Origin: Sphingomonas hengshuiensis
GTDB taxonomy: Bacteria > Pseudomonadota > Alphaproteobacteria > Sphingomonadales > Sphingomonadaceae
Direction of reading: 5' to 3'
Length of the DNA stretch: 64,000 nt
NCBI GenBank assembly: GCA_003240755.1
Contig: QFNF01000011.1
Location: 40,879-104,878 of the forward strand
Numbering within the stretch: position 1 is the first letter of the stretch; the number at the start of each line of letters is the position of its first letter. The notes under the pieces were generated by a model. It ran no database searches. It was not told where the DNA came from and saw nothing but the letters and a program-made list of their open reading frames with translations. The translations under genes and the position numbers were made by a program. Of this stretch, positions 26,009 through 34,495 are shown piece after piece.

Positions 26009-26893
26009 TTACGGCGCCTCGATCACCTCGCGCAGGACGCCCAGAAACTCGCTGGCGAGTGCGCTGGGCGGACGGTCGAGCAGGTGCATGGCGTGGACGT
26101 CGAAGGTCAGCGACGGCTTGAGCGGTCGCATCGACAGCCCTTCGGCCAGCGAGGCTTCGGCGGTGAAATTGTCGACCACGCTGAGCCCGACGCCGGCACG
26201 GACCAGGGCGGCGGCGATGTAGAAGGTGCGCGCCGACGCAACCTCGTCCAGTTCCAGCCCCAGCCGTTCCAGCTCCTGCGCGAACAACTGGCCGATCGGC
26301 CCGCTGGCGGCGAGCGTGATGAACGGCCGCCCGACCAGTTGCGGCAGTTCGATGCGCGGCGCGGCATCCGGCAGGTCGGCTTCGCGGTACAGCACGACCA
26401 GTTCGCCCTCGCCGAGCCACACCTTGCCCAGCGGGGCGCCGCGCGGCACTTCGGCGGCGATGGCGATATCGGTCTCCCGCTCGTACAGCTTGCGCAGCAG
26501 GTCGTCGTGATGGACCGTCTGCAGGTCGAAGCGCACGTCCGGGCGGCGCGCCATGAACCGGGCCGCCGCGGTCGGCAGCGCACCGAGCGCGAGGCTGGGC
26601 AGCGCGGATATCCGCAGCGTCGCCCCGCCGCCGCTGCGCAGGTTGCGCCCCGCCTCGCGCAGCGCGCGCACCCGTTCCTGAATGTCGGCCACGTCGCCGA
26701 ACAGGGCATGGGCATCCTCGGTCGGCACGAGGCGGCTGTTGGTGCGCTGGAACAGTTCGAAGCCGAGCAGCGTCTCGGCATGGCGCAGCGTCTTGGACAC
26801 CGAGGGTTGCGAGATGTTGAGCGCACGGGCGGCGGCGCTGACCGATCCGTTGACATAGACGGCGTGGAAGATTTCGATATGGCGCAGGTTCAT
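26009..26893 (-). CDS. LysR-family transcriptional regulator
   Basis: This 294-aa protein has an N-terminal winged helix-turn-helix (MNLRHIEIFHAVYVNGSVSAAARALNISQPSVSKTLRHAE, about residues 1-40). A periplasmic-binding-protein-like effector domain follows (about 90-290). It starts inside the stop codon of the symporter gene (ATGA) and is the last gene of the dgcN-dgcA-symporter operon. I infer that it controls D-glutamate or a related dicarboxylate amino acid use. LysR genes are more often divergent from their targets, so co-transcription suggests autoregulation within the operon. Confidence 0.9.
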   Translation of the reverse strand: MNLRHIEIFHAVYVNGSVSAAARALNISQPSVSKTLRHAETLLGFELFQRTNSRLVPTEDAHALFGDVADIQERVRALREAGRNLRSGGGATLRISALPSLALGALPTAAARFMARRPDVRFDLQTVHHDDLLRKLYERETDIAIAAEVPRGAPLGKVWLGEGELVVLYREADLPDAAPRIELPQLVGRPFITLAASGPIGQLFAQELERLGLELDEVASARTFYIAAALVRAGVGLSVVDNFTAEASLAEGLSMRPLKPSLTFDVHAMHLLDRPPSALASEFLGVLREVIEAP

Positions 26894-28131
26894 GTCGCCG
26901 TGGACCCGCGATAGCGCGCCTCGTCAAGCCCGTCCTCCGCCCGCGCCACCAGCGTCGCTACCGTCAGGTTGGCCGATGCCGACGGTACGGTGCGCGTCAT
27001 GTCGAGCAGCCGGTCGAACGGCAGCACCAGTCCGACGACCAATGCGGTCTGTTCCGCGCCGACCCCGACCGCGCCCAGCATCGCCGCCAGCATGAACAGC
27101 GAGGCGGAGGGTACCGGCGCGGTCCCGAACGCGGCGAGCGCGCCGGTCAGCAGCATGACGCAGAGCATCCACGCATCGGGAACGATGCCCAGCGCCTGCA
27201 ACGCGAACTGCCCGAGCAGGCCGACATACATTGCCGTCCCGTCCTTGCCGATGCTGGCGCCCAGCGGCAACACGGTCGAGGCGATCGGGCGGGCGATGCC
27301 GAGATTGTCTTGGCTAACGCGCAGCGCGACCGGCAGGGTGGCGGAGGAGGATGCGGTCGAGAAGGCGACGACCAGCGCATCGGCGATCCCGCGAAAGAAG
27401 CGCACCACCGGCAGCCGCGCGACGAAGCGCAGCAGCGCGGCATGGACCACCAGCATCTGCACCAGCGAGGCGAGGATGACGCACAGCGCCAGCCAGCCGA
27501 CATTGACGAACACCGCCATGCCGTTCCCGGCGACGGCGTTGGCGATCAGCGCGAGGACGCCGAACGGCGTCACCTCCATCACGATACGGACGAGGTGGAG
27601 CAGGACGGCGGCAAGGCCCTGTAGCAGCGCCACGACCGGCTTGCCCGCTTCGCCCGACACGACGCTGGCGATGCCCAGCAGGACGGCGACGAAGATGATG
27701 GCGAGCATGTCGCCCCTGGCCAGCGCGTCGACGATGTTGACCGGCACGATGCCGAGCAACTGGTCGGCGGGCGTCACCGCCGGTCCCAGCACGTGCGGCG
27801 CGACCCCGGCCAGCACGATGCCGTCGCCGGGTTGCAGCAGCAGGCCGAAGCCCATGCCGATCGACACCGCCAGCAGGGTGGTGAAGGCGAACAGCGCCAC
27901 CGTCCGCCCGCCGATCCCGCCCAGCCGGCGCGGATCGCCCAGCGAGGCGATGCCGGCGGCGATGGTGATGAGCACCACCGGCACCACCAGCATCTTGATG
28001 AGCCGGACGAACAGGTCGCCGACGATTTTGATCGCCGCCGCACCCGCCGGCCACAACAACCCGATCGCGATGCCGAGCAGCAGCGCCGCCACCACGCGCT
28101 TCCACAGGGGAATCGCGAACCAGCCGCGCAT
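26890..28131 (-). CDS. Dicarboxylate/glutamate:cation symporter (DAACS family)
   Basis: This 413-aa membrane protein has the DctA/GltP fold: eight helices plus re-entrant loops. The serine-rich STASSSATLPVALR motif, PLGASIGKDGTAMY, and the second-loop region AAFGTAPVPSASLFM are visible. The family imports aspartate, glutamate or C4-dicarboxylates with Na+ or H+. It is coupled to dgcA by a one-base overlap (TGATG) and to the LysR gene by ATGA, so D-glutamate (or glutamate in general) is the likely cargo. The ATG at 28131 starts directly before the first membrane helix; upstream in-frame codons are antisense-like. Confidence 0.9.
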   Translation of the reverse strand: MRGWFAIPLWKRVVAALLLGIAIGLLWPAGAAAIKIVGDLFVRLIKMLVVPVVLITIAAGIASLGDPRRLGGIGGRTVALFAFTTLLAVSIGMGFGLLLQPGDGIVLAGVAPHVLGPAVTPADQLLGIVPVNIVDALARGDMLAIIFVAVLLGIASVVSGEAGKPVVALLQGLAAVLLHLVRIVMEVTPFGVLALIANAVAGNGMAVFVNVGWLALCVILASLVQMLVVHAALLRFVARLPVVRFFRGIADALVVAFSTASSSATLPVALRVSQDNLGIARPIASTVLPLGASIGKDGTAMYVGLLGQFALQALGIVPDAWMLCVMLLTGALAAFGTAPVPSASLFMLAAMLGAVGVGAEQTALVVGLVLPFDRLLDMTRTVPSASANLTVATLVARAEDGLDEARYRGSTAT

Positions 28132-29123
28132 CAGGCGGCGTCGCCCCAGAAACCGGGGGCGGGGGGCGACAACATGCCGTTCCGGTCGATCACGCCGCCG
28201 GGCCGGTCCTCGCCAAGCCATAACGGCCCGTCGAGATCGACGAACGCGGCCTCCGCCCCCAGCAGCATCGCGGGCGCGATCCCCAGCGACGAACACACCA
28301 TGCACCCGATCATCAACCCGAACCCCTTCGCACGCGCCGCATTCGCCAGCGCCAGTGCTTCGGTCAAGCCGCCGGTCTTGTCGAGCTTGATGTTCACCAC
28401 GTCGTAGCGTCCGGCGAGCGCGTCCAGGTCGGCGGCGGTGTGGAGCGATTCGTCGGCGCAGACCGGCACCGGGCCGTCGAACCCGGCCAGCGCGCCGTCC
28501 TCGCCGGCGGGCAGCGGCTGTTCGAGCAGGTCGATGCGCCAGCCGCTCAGATACGGCGCCAGCGCCGCCAGCGTTTCGATCGTCCAGCTTTCATTGGGAT
28601 CGACGATCAGGCGGGGGGCGGGCGCGGCGGCGCGGACGGCGGCGATCTGTGCGGCGGGGTCGGTGCGGTCGACCTTGATCTTGAGCAGCGGGACGTGCGC
28701 GACCTTTGCCGCCGCGCGGGCCATCGCATCGGGCGTGTCGAGGCCGATGGTGATGGCGGACGGCAGCGCGACCGGTCCGGCGATCCCGGCAAGTGCCGCC
28801 ACGCTGGTCCCGGCCAGCCGCGCCTCCAGATCCCACAGCGCGCAATCGACCGCGTTGCGCGCGGCACCCGCCGGCAACAGCGCGGCAAGGTCGGCGCGGG
28901 TCGCCCCGGCGGCGATCCGTGGAGCGATCGCACGGATCGCGGCAAGCGTGTCGTCGATCGTCTCGCCATAGCGGGCATAGGGCACCGCTTCGCCGCGCCC
29001 GGCCGTCTCGCCCTGCCGGATCGTCACCGTGACGACGTCGGCCGCCGTCTTTACCCCGCGCGAAATGCGGAACGGGGTGCTCAGGCCGAAACGGTCATGC
29101 GCGGCGTCGAGATGTCGAAGCAT
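28131..29123 (-). CDS. dgcA: Enolase-superfamily racemase/epimerase, DgcA-like
   Basis: This 330-aa protein belongs to the L-Ala-D/L-Glu epimerase branch. Catalytic elements are LKIKVDR (first Lys pair), metal ligands in IVDPNESW, LLEQPLP and VCADESLH, and the second Lys in VNIKLDKTGG. Alone it could be a dipeptide epimerase. Next to a DUF1611 N-acetyltransferase it fits DgcA, which converts N-acetyl-D-glutamate to N-acetyl-L-glutamate. The ATG at 29123 lies 43 nt inside dgcN and yields the family's usual short N-terminus before FGLSTPFRISRG. This tight overlap supports joint function. Confidence 0.82.
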   Translation of the reverse strand: MLRHLDAAHDRFGLSTPFRISRGVKTAADVVTVTIRQGETAGRGEAVPYARYGETIDDTLAAIRAIAPRIAAGATRADLAALLPAGAARNAVDCALWDLEARLAGTSVAALAGIAGPVALPSAITIGLDTPDAMARAAAKVAHVPLLKIKVDRTDPAAQIAAVRAAAPAPRLIVDPNESWTIETLAALAPYLSGWRIDLLEQPLPAGEDGALAGFDGPVPVCADESLHTAADLDALAGRYDVVNIKLDKTGGLTEALALANAARAKGFGLMIGCMVCSSLGIAPAMLLGAEAAFVDLDGPLWLGEDRPGGVIDRNGMLSPPAPGFWGDAA

Positions 29124-30118
29124 GTCTGCATCCAGTCGATGATCGGGTCCGCGCCGAAGCGATAGGGATCGGTGCAGGGCAGGCCGAGCGCCGCGCCGGT
29201 TTCGGCACACAGGGCACGTGCCGCGTCCTCGTCGAGCTTCGCGGTGTTGAGCGCGACACCGACCGCCTGCACGGCAGGGCTGGTCAGCCGGGCGACGGAC
29301 AGGTTGGCGGCAAGGCATTCGGCAAGGCCGGGCACCGGATAATGCGGCAGCCCGCGCATATGTTCGCGCGCCGGGTCGTGGCACAGCACCAGCGCGCGCG
29401 GCTGCGCCCCGTGGAGCAGCCCGGTCGACACGCCGGCAAAGGACGGGTGGAACAGCGATCCCTGACCCTCGATCAGATCCCAGCCGTCATCGTCGCGCGC
29501 CGGGGTGATCGTCTCGATCGCGCCCGAGATGAAGTCGGCGACCACCGCGTCGACCGGTACGCCCGACCCGGCGATCAGGATGCCGGTCTGGCCGGTCGCG
29601 CGGAAATCGGCCCGGATCCCGCGGGCGACCATCGCGCGGTGCAGCGCCAGGGTCGTGTACATCTTGCCGACCGAACAATCGGTGCCGACGGTCAGCAGCC
29701 GGTTGCCCGCGCGGGCGCGGCCATTGCCGACCGGCAGGTCGGCCGGGGGATCGCGCACGTCGAACAACTGCACCCCCGCATCCTGCGCCGCCCTGGCGAT
29801 CCGGGGTTCGTCGCGCAGCCGCTGGTGCAGGCCGGAGGCGACATGCATGCCGACCGCGATCGCCGCCAGCGCATCCTCGACCAGCGCGTCGCCCATCCTG
29901 CCCCCGGCATTGGCGATGCCGAGGACCAGCGTATTGGCGCCCGCGGCGCGACCCCCGGCCGCGTCCATGCGCGGCAGGCCCAGCGTCAGCGGGCAATCGT
30001 CGTGCCGCCATTCGCCGACGCAGTCGTCCGGACGGAAGGCGGCGAGCCCGCGCGAGGTCTTGATGCCGACCGCGTCGTCGGAATGGCCGAGATAGAGAAG
30101 GAAGGGACCGGGGATCAT
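29081..30118 (-). CDS. dgcN: DUF1611 family D-glutamate N-acetyltransferase, DgcN-like
   Basis: This 345-aa protein has a P-loop-like TVGTDCSVGKMYTTLALHRAM in its middle (about residues 145-165). A C-terminal domain containing WDLIEGQGSLFHPSF and HDPAREHMRG is characteristic of DUF1611. In the described DgcN-DgcA route, DgcN acetylates D-glutamate and DgcA racemises the product, feeding L-glutamate metabolism. The ATG at 30118 has an AGGGTG site upstream. It heads the operon dgcN-dgcA-symporter-LysR. The function is inferred from family and partner; older annotations simply say ATP-binding protein. Confidence 0.82.
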   Translation of the reverse strand: MIPGPFLLYLGHSDDAVGIKTSRGLAAFRPDDCVGEWRHDDCPLTLGLPRMDAAGGRAAGANTLVLGIANAGGRMGDALVEDALAAIAVGMHVASGLHQRLRDEPRIARAAQDAGVQLFDVRDPPADLPVGNGRARAGNRLLTVGTDCSVGKMYTTLALHRAMVARGIRADFRATGQTGILIAGSGVPVDAVVADFISGAIETITPARDDDGWDLIEGQGSLFHPSFAGVSTGLLHGAQPRALVLCHDPAREHMRGLPHYPVPGLAECLAANLSVARLTSPAVQAVGVALNTAKLDEDAARALCAETGAALGLPCTDPYRFGADPIIDWMQTCFDISTPRMTVSA

Positions 30119-30238
30119 CGCGCACCCTGCTGGCTGTCGGGACACCGGGATAGGGTGCGCTGCGCGCCGACGCCCAATCATGCTGTCATCGCGACCTATA
30201 ACGCCGGGCTATGGGGAGCCGCCGGGGCGTCGAACATG

Positions 30239-30286
30239 GCCCCGGCCCGCGCCGGGGCGGCGAATGTCCGGACCGGAACGGTCCGG
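30239..30286 (-). terminator. Tandem GC hairpins after the D-aminoacylase gene
   Basis: Two perfect 8-bp stems stand one after the other: GCCCCGGC/GCCGGGGC with a CCGC loop (30239-30258), and CCGGACCG/CGGTCCGG with a GAA loop (30268-30286). They begin just past the stop of the D-aminoacylase gene and precede dgcN on the same strand. No T-run follows, so a simple intrinsic terminator is uncertain. They may instead protect the 3-prime end of the mRNA. Confidence 0.5.
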
Positions 30287-30289
30287 CGT

Positions 30290-31882
30290 CTAGGACGACG
30301 CGGGACAGTGTTTCGGCGTCGGGCGCAGCAGGGCGCGGCCGGCCGCGGCGCCGGTGGTCGCGCCGTCTTTCAGCGCGAGCTTGCCGTTCACGAACAGCGC
30401 CTTCACCCCGGCGCTCGGCACGCGCGGGTTCACATAGGTCGCGCGGGGAGCGTAGTTGACCGGATCGAACACGACGACATCGGCATAATAGCCGGCTTTC
30501 AGATAGCCGCGATGGTCCATGCGGTACATGTCGGCGGTGGCACCGGTCGAGCGGTGGATGAAGTCGCGCATCGTGATGACCTTCCGCTCGCGGACATAGG
30601 TCTGATATTTGCGCGGGAAGGTGGCGTATTGGCGCGGGTGGCCGTCCGATCCGTCGGAACTGGTCACGACCCACGGCTGCTGCATGATGCGGTCGGCATC
30701 GGCGTCGATCATGTTGAAGCTGGCGACCGAGACGCCGGCCGGTTCCTTGCCCGTGGCATCGGCGACGCGCAGGATCCTGATCGCGGCGTCGACCGGGTCG
30801 AGACCCCATTGCTCCGCCATCTGGCCCAGCGTCCTGCCGGTCCATGGCATGCCGGCGCTGGTCAGCAGCAGCGAATCCCTGCCGCCGCGACGGCGGAGGT
30901 TCTCGGCCATTTCGACCTTGATCCTCGCCAGCGTCGCCGGGTCGTCGAACCGCTGGATCAGGCGCGGATAGCCGCCGTCATTCGCCCAGCGGGGGACGAG
31001 CGAGGCGTCGACGCTGGAGCCGGAGGCGAGCCAGGGATATTGGTCGGCGGTGACGTTCTGCCCGGCCTTGCGCGCCGCCTCGATCACCGCGATCAGTTCG
31101 GGGGCCTTGCCGTGCACATCGACGCCCAGCGCCTTGAGATGCGCGAAATGGACCGGCATGTTCGCCTGTCGCCCGATCTCGATCGCTTCCCGGGTCGACC
31201 CGAGCAGGCCGATGGTATAGTTGGATTCGTCGCGCTGGTGCGTGTCGTACATGCCGCCGCGCAGCCCCGCCTCGCGCGCTACCGCGATCACTTCGTCGGT
31301 TTTGGCGAAGCTCTGCGGCGCGTAGAACAGCCCGGTCGACAGGCCATAGGCGCCTTCGCACATCGCCTTTGCCACCAGCGCCTGTTCGCGGGCGAGTTCG
31401 GGCGCGGTGGGGGCGCGGTCGTCCTGGCCCAGCACGCGACCGCGCACCGCGCCGAAACCGACGAACGGGGCGACATTGGTGCCGATCCCGGCGGTGGTGA
31501 GCCTGCGCGCGTCGTCGGCGACGTCGGGGGTGCCATAGCCGTCGACGCCGATCACGATCGTCGACACCCCCTGCGCCAGCCATGGCAGGTTGAGCCGCTC
31601 TTTCGCATCCTTCGACCGGATATAGCTGTCGGGATGGGTATGCGCGTCGATGAAGCCGGGCGCCACGACAGCCCCGCGCGCGTCGATCACCTGTGCGGCC
31701 GACGTGCCGCGCGTCGGGCCGACATAGACGATGCGGTCGCCGGCAATCTCGACATCGCCGGTGATCGGACCGGCATCGGCGCCGTCATAGACGGTACCGC
31801 CCCGGATCACGACATCGGCCTTCGGCACCGGCGCGGCGCCGACCAGCGTGGCGAACAGGGCGATCAGCGGCAGGCGGGTCAT
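30290..31882 (-). CDS. N-acyl-D-amino-acid deacylase (D-aminoacylase), exported
   Basis: This 530-aa amidohydrolase-superfamily protein starts with a Sec signal (LPLIALFATLVGAAPVPKA, cleavage near residue 17-20). It is followed by VVIRGGTVYDG. Metal-site residues are in FIDAHTHPDSY (HxH) and VHFAHLKALG, and a D-aminoacylase-like SSDGSDGHPRQY stretch comes later. It would release D-amino acids from N-acyl or peptide forms in the periplasm. The ATG at 31882 overlaps the stop of the acylase gene upstream (ATGA), so the two exported amidases are co-translated. Its products could feed the dgcN operon just downstream. The exact acyl and side-chain preference is not readable. Confidence 0.85.
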   Translation of the reverse strand: MTRLPLIALFATLVGAAPVPKADVVIRGGTVYDGADAGPITGDVEIAGDRIVYVGPTRGTSAAQVIDARGAVVAPGFIDAHTHPDSYIRSKDAKERLNLPWLAQGVSTIVIGVDGYGTPDVADDARRLTTAGIGTNVAPFVGFGAVRGRVLGQDDRAPTAPELAREQALVAKAMCEGAYGLSTGLFYAPQSFAKTDEVIAVAREAGLRGGMYDTHQRDESNYTIGLLGSTREAIEIGRQANMPVHFAHLKALGVDVHGKAPELIAVIEAARKAGQNVTADQYPWLASGSSVDASLVPRWANDGGYPRLIQRFDDPATLARIKVEMAENLRRRGGRDSLLLTSAGMPWTGRTLGQMAEQWGLDPVDAAIRILRVADATGKEPAGVSVASFNMIDADADRIMQQPWVVTSSDGSDGHPRQYATFPRKYQTYVRERKVITMRDFIHRSTGATADMYRMDHRGYLKAGYYADVVVFDPVNYAPRATYVNPRVPSAGVKALFVNGKLALKDGATTGAAAGRALLRPTPKHCPASS

Positions 31883-34200
31883 CGGCGGTTTCCTTGCAAG
31901 GTCATGCGGCGGGCGACCCTAGCGTCGATCGCCGTTCGGCTGAACAGCAGCGGCAGGGGCCGCCCGTCGATCCACGGCGCGAACTGGTCGCGATACTGCG
32001 GCGAGCGGGGATCGTTCGACTGGCCGGGCAGGTTCAGGAACACCGAATTGTCCCATGCGCCGACGTCGATCACCTGCAGATAGCTGGCCCCGCCGCCGAC
32101 GCGCCAGCCGGGGCCGTCGCCCAGCCAGCGCGCCATGACGGTGTAGGAATCGCCACCCGACGCGCCGCCTTCGATCGCGGGGAAGGCGGCGGCGATGGCG
32201 GGGATGCGCGACAGCGGATGGGCGATGCGTACCTGATGCAACCGGCCCCAGCGCCATCCGGCGGGGTCGGTCCCCAGCAGCGACTGCGCGCTGGTCCACG
32301 CCGCCGCCAGCGCATCGCGCAGCATCGCGTCGCGCGCCGCGACCGGCAAGCGCGCGTCGGGCCGGGCGAGCAGCCCCAGCAGCACCGACGGATCGATCTC
32401 CGTCACGAGCGTCCTGGCGCGTGCCGGCACGATCGCGGCCAGCATGCGTTTGCCAAGGTCGCGCCACAGGATTTCGAACAGCGCGGCAGGCGCGCTGTCG
32501 GCGGTCAGCCGTCCGTCCCAGCGGCGCAGCATGTCGCCGGCCGGCGAGGGGGTCGGTGGCAGTAGGGTCAGCAACTGCCGCGCGGGCGTCGACAGCGTGT
32601 CGAATTGCAACGCCACGCTGTCGGCCACGCTGTGCCGGGGCTGCCCCGCCAGCACGTCGGCGATGCGTTCGTAGCGATAGGGCGCGCGGAACGAGAAGGC
32701 CGGTATGCGATCCCGCGGCCAGTCGGCGGGCAGGTTGTTCTGGTTGGCGGAGGCGAACCAGCCCTTTTTCGGGTTATATTCGTTGGGCAGCGCGGCGAAA
32801 TCGCGCATCCCGGTCCAGTCATACCGCCCGTCGCCCGGTACCGGCAGCAACCCGTCGCCGCGCTTGCGGACGGGGGCGAAGCCGATCACCTGCCACCCGG
32901 TATTGCCGTCGATATCGGCATAATGGAAATTGGTGGGCGAGGGGTGCAGGCGGAACGCCCTGCGCAGCGACGCCCAGTCGCGCGCGAGGTTGATCGCGAT
33001 CATCGCGAACGCCCCGCCGCCGCCCGGCTGCATCGCGATCGACCCCAGCACCGTCGCGCGGCGTTTCGCGGGATCGTGCGAGATTACCGGCCCCTGCACC
33101 GCATAGCGCAGCGTCACCACATAGGGCGCGCCGTCCTTGACCGGTATCGCGACGTCGACCCTGGTGAACCGCTTCCACCCGCCATTGTGGCGGTAGCGTT
33201 CGGGATCGGCGGGATCGAGGTCGAGGACGAACAGGTCCTGCTGGTCGATGTGGAAATTGGTCCGCCCGAAGGCGAAGCGATCGGTGTGGCCCTGCATGAT
33301 GCCGGGCAGCCCCGGCGCCCCGCCGCCGATCACGTCCAGCCCCGGTGCGCTGAGGTGCGCGACATGGCGCGGGCCGAACCCGCCGATGCCGAGATGCGGG
33401 TCGTTCGCCAGGATCGGGCGGCCGGTCGCGGTGCGGTTGCCAGCGACCGTCCATGCGTTGCTGCCGGCATTGGCGCGCTCCATCGGCCCCTCCGCCGGAT
33501 CGCGGACCGGCGTGTCGGGTCCGAAGGGCAGGCCGCCCTGGCGCAGCACGCCCAGATCGGCGGGCGATACCGCCGCCGCGTCGAGGCCGTCGGGAACGGT
33601 CATCGTCCAGTTCGGCCGTAGCGGCGCGACGATCGCGTCGAGTTCCAGCATCCCGATCGCCGCCAGTTGCGCGCGGCGGATCTCGTCGTCGGCATTGCCG
33701 ATCGCGCCGCCACGGGCGAGGACGAAATCCTCGATTCCCCATTTGAGCGGCGTCACGCCGAGGATGGCATATTCCGGTGGCAGCAGCGCGGGATCGGCGA
33801 GCACCTCGTCGATGCGCGCGTTGATCCCGGCGATATAGGCCCTGGCGCAGGCCAGCACGTCGGCGGGGATGCGTCGCAGTTCGGCGTTCAGGTCGCCGCG
33901 ATAGTGGAACAGCCGCGCCGCGGCGTCGTGCTTCGCGAAGTCGACCCCGAACGCCTCCGCCAGCCGGCCCAGTTCGCGGCGATGGCCAAGGTCGATCTGG
34001 AACAGCCGGTCGCGCGCGACGACATAGCCCTGTCCGTAGAACGCATCGGGGATCGACGCGGCGCGGATATGCGGGACGCCATGGACGTCGTCGACGATCT
34101 CGATCGGTGCCGACAGGCCTTCGGGCGCGGCGTGCGCCACGACCGGCGTCAGCAGGACGGCGGCGGCCGACCCTTGCAGAAAGGCGCGGCGATGCATCAT
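31879..34200 (-). CDS. Penicillin acylase family Ntn-hydrolase, Tat-exported
   Basis: This 773-aa precursor opens with a Tat signal (HRRAFLQGSAAAVLLTPVVAHA). An alpha part, a spacer and a beta part follow; the beta part should begin at Ser247 in ANAGSNAWTVAG, the N-terminal nucleophile exposed by self-cleavage. VVARDRLFQIDLGHRRELG is the family's alpha-chain hallmark. Such enzymes hydrolyse amides, including beta-lactam side chains, acyl-homoserine lactones and acylated peptides. ATG 34200 was chosen because GAGGA lies nine bases upstream; ATGs at 34209 and 34197 are alternatives. It is coupled to the D-aminoacylase gene and divergent from a TonB receptor. Confidence 0.88.
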   Translation of the reverse strand: MMHRRAFLQGSAAAVLLTPVVAHAAPEGLSAPIEIVDDVHGVPHIRAASIPDAFYGQGYVVARDRLFQIDLGHRRELGRLAEAFGVDFAKHDAAARLFHYRGDLNAELRRIPADVLACARAYIAGINARIDEVLADPALLPPEYAILGVTPLKWGIEDFVLARGGAIGNADDEIRRAQLAAIGMLELDAIVAPLRPNWTMTVPDGLDAAAVSPADLGVLRQGGLPFGPDTPVRDPAEGPMERANAGSNAWTVAGNRTATGRPILANDPHLGIGGFGPRHVAHLSAPGLDVIGGGAPGLPGIMQGHTDRFAFGRTNFHIDQQDLFVLDLDPADPERYRHNGGWKRFTRVDVAIPVKDGAPYVVTLRYAVQGPVISHDPAKRRATVLGSIAMQPGGGGAFAMIAINLARDWASLRRAFRLHPSPTNFHYADIDGNTGWQVIGFAPVRKRGDGLLPVPGDGRYDWTGMRDFAALPNEYNPKKGWFASANQNNLPADWPRDRIPAFSFRAPYRYERIADVLAGQPRHSVADSVALQFDTLSTPARQLLTLLPPTPSPAGDMLRRWDGRLTADSAPAALFEILWRDLGKRMLAAIVPARARTLVTEIDPSVLLGLLARPDARLPVAARDAMLRDALAAAWTSAQSLLGTDPAGWRWGRLHQVRIAHPLSRIPAIAAAFPAIEGGASGGDSYTVMARWLGDGPGWRVGGGASYLQVIDVGAWDNSVFLNLPGQSNDPRSPQYRDQFAPWIDGRPLPLLFSRTAIDARVARRMTLQGNRR

Positions 34201-34495
34201 GGGCGGCATTCCTCGGGGTTCCGGACCGGGACAGGCTAGGCCCGCCCATCCGATCGACGGGTATGACAAGCACTGTCCGGGGCATAGGGCGCGTTTATGG
34301 CGCTCGCCGGTATAATCTGCGGCTATGCCCCGACGAAGCGATAGAAGCGCGCGCCGCTTGACGCACATCCCCGCCACCGCGCAGCTTTCGTGCTCCGACA
34401 CGGACTGGCGGGGGGCCACAAGCCCGCGACCGGCTCGGCGGTGCCGCAGGACCTACGTCAAACATCCGCCCGACCGCGGGCAAGGGGAGCTTTCC
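34201..34495. promoter_or_regulatory. Divergent intergenic region, acylase/TonB receptor
   Basis: This 295-bp region holds the starts of two divergent units. On the plus strand a TATAAT stands at 34311-34316, but no matching -35 lies 16-18 bp upstream. A strong ribosome site, AAGGGGAG (34482-34489), precedes the receptor ATG. No repeat, RNA gene or binding-site pair was recognised. Confidence 0.4.

Noticed and set aside
34311-34316. TATAAT as a firm promoter for the TonB receptor
   Set aside because: No acceptable -35 box at 16-18 bp and the distance to the start is long, so it is mentioned only as a possibility.
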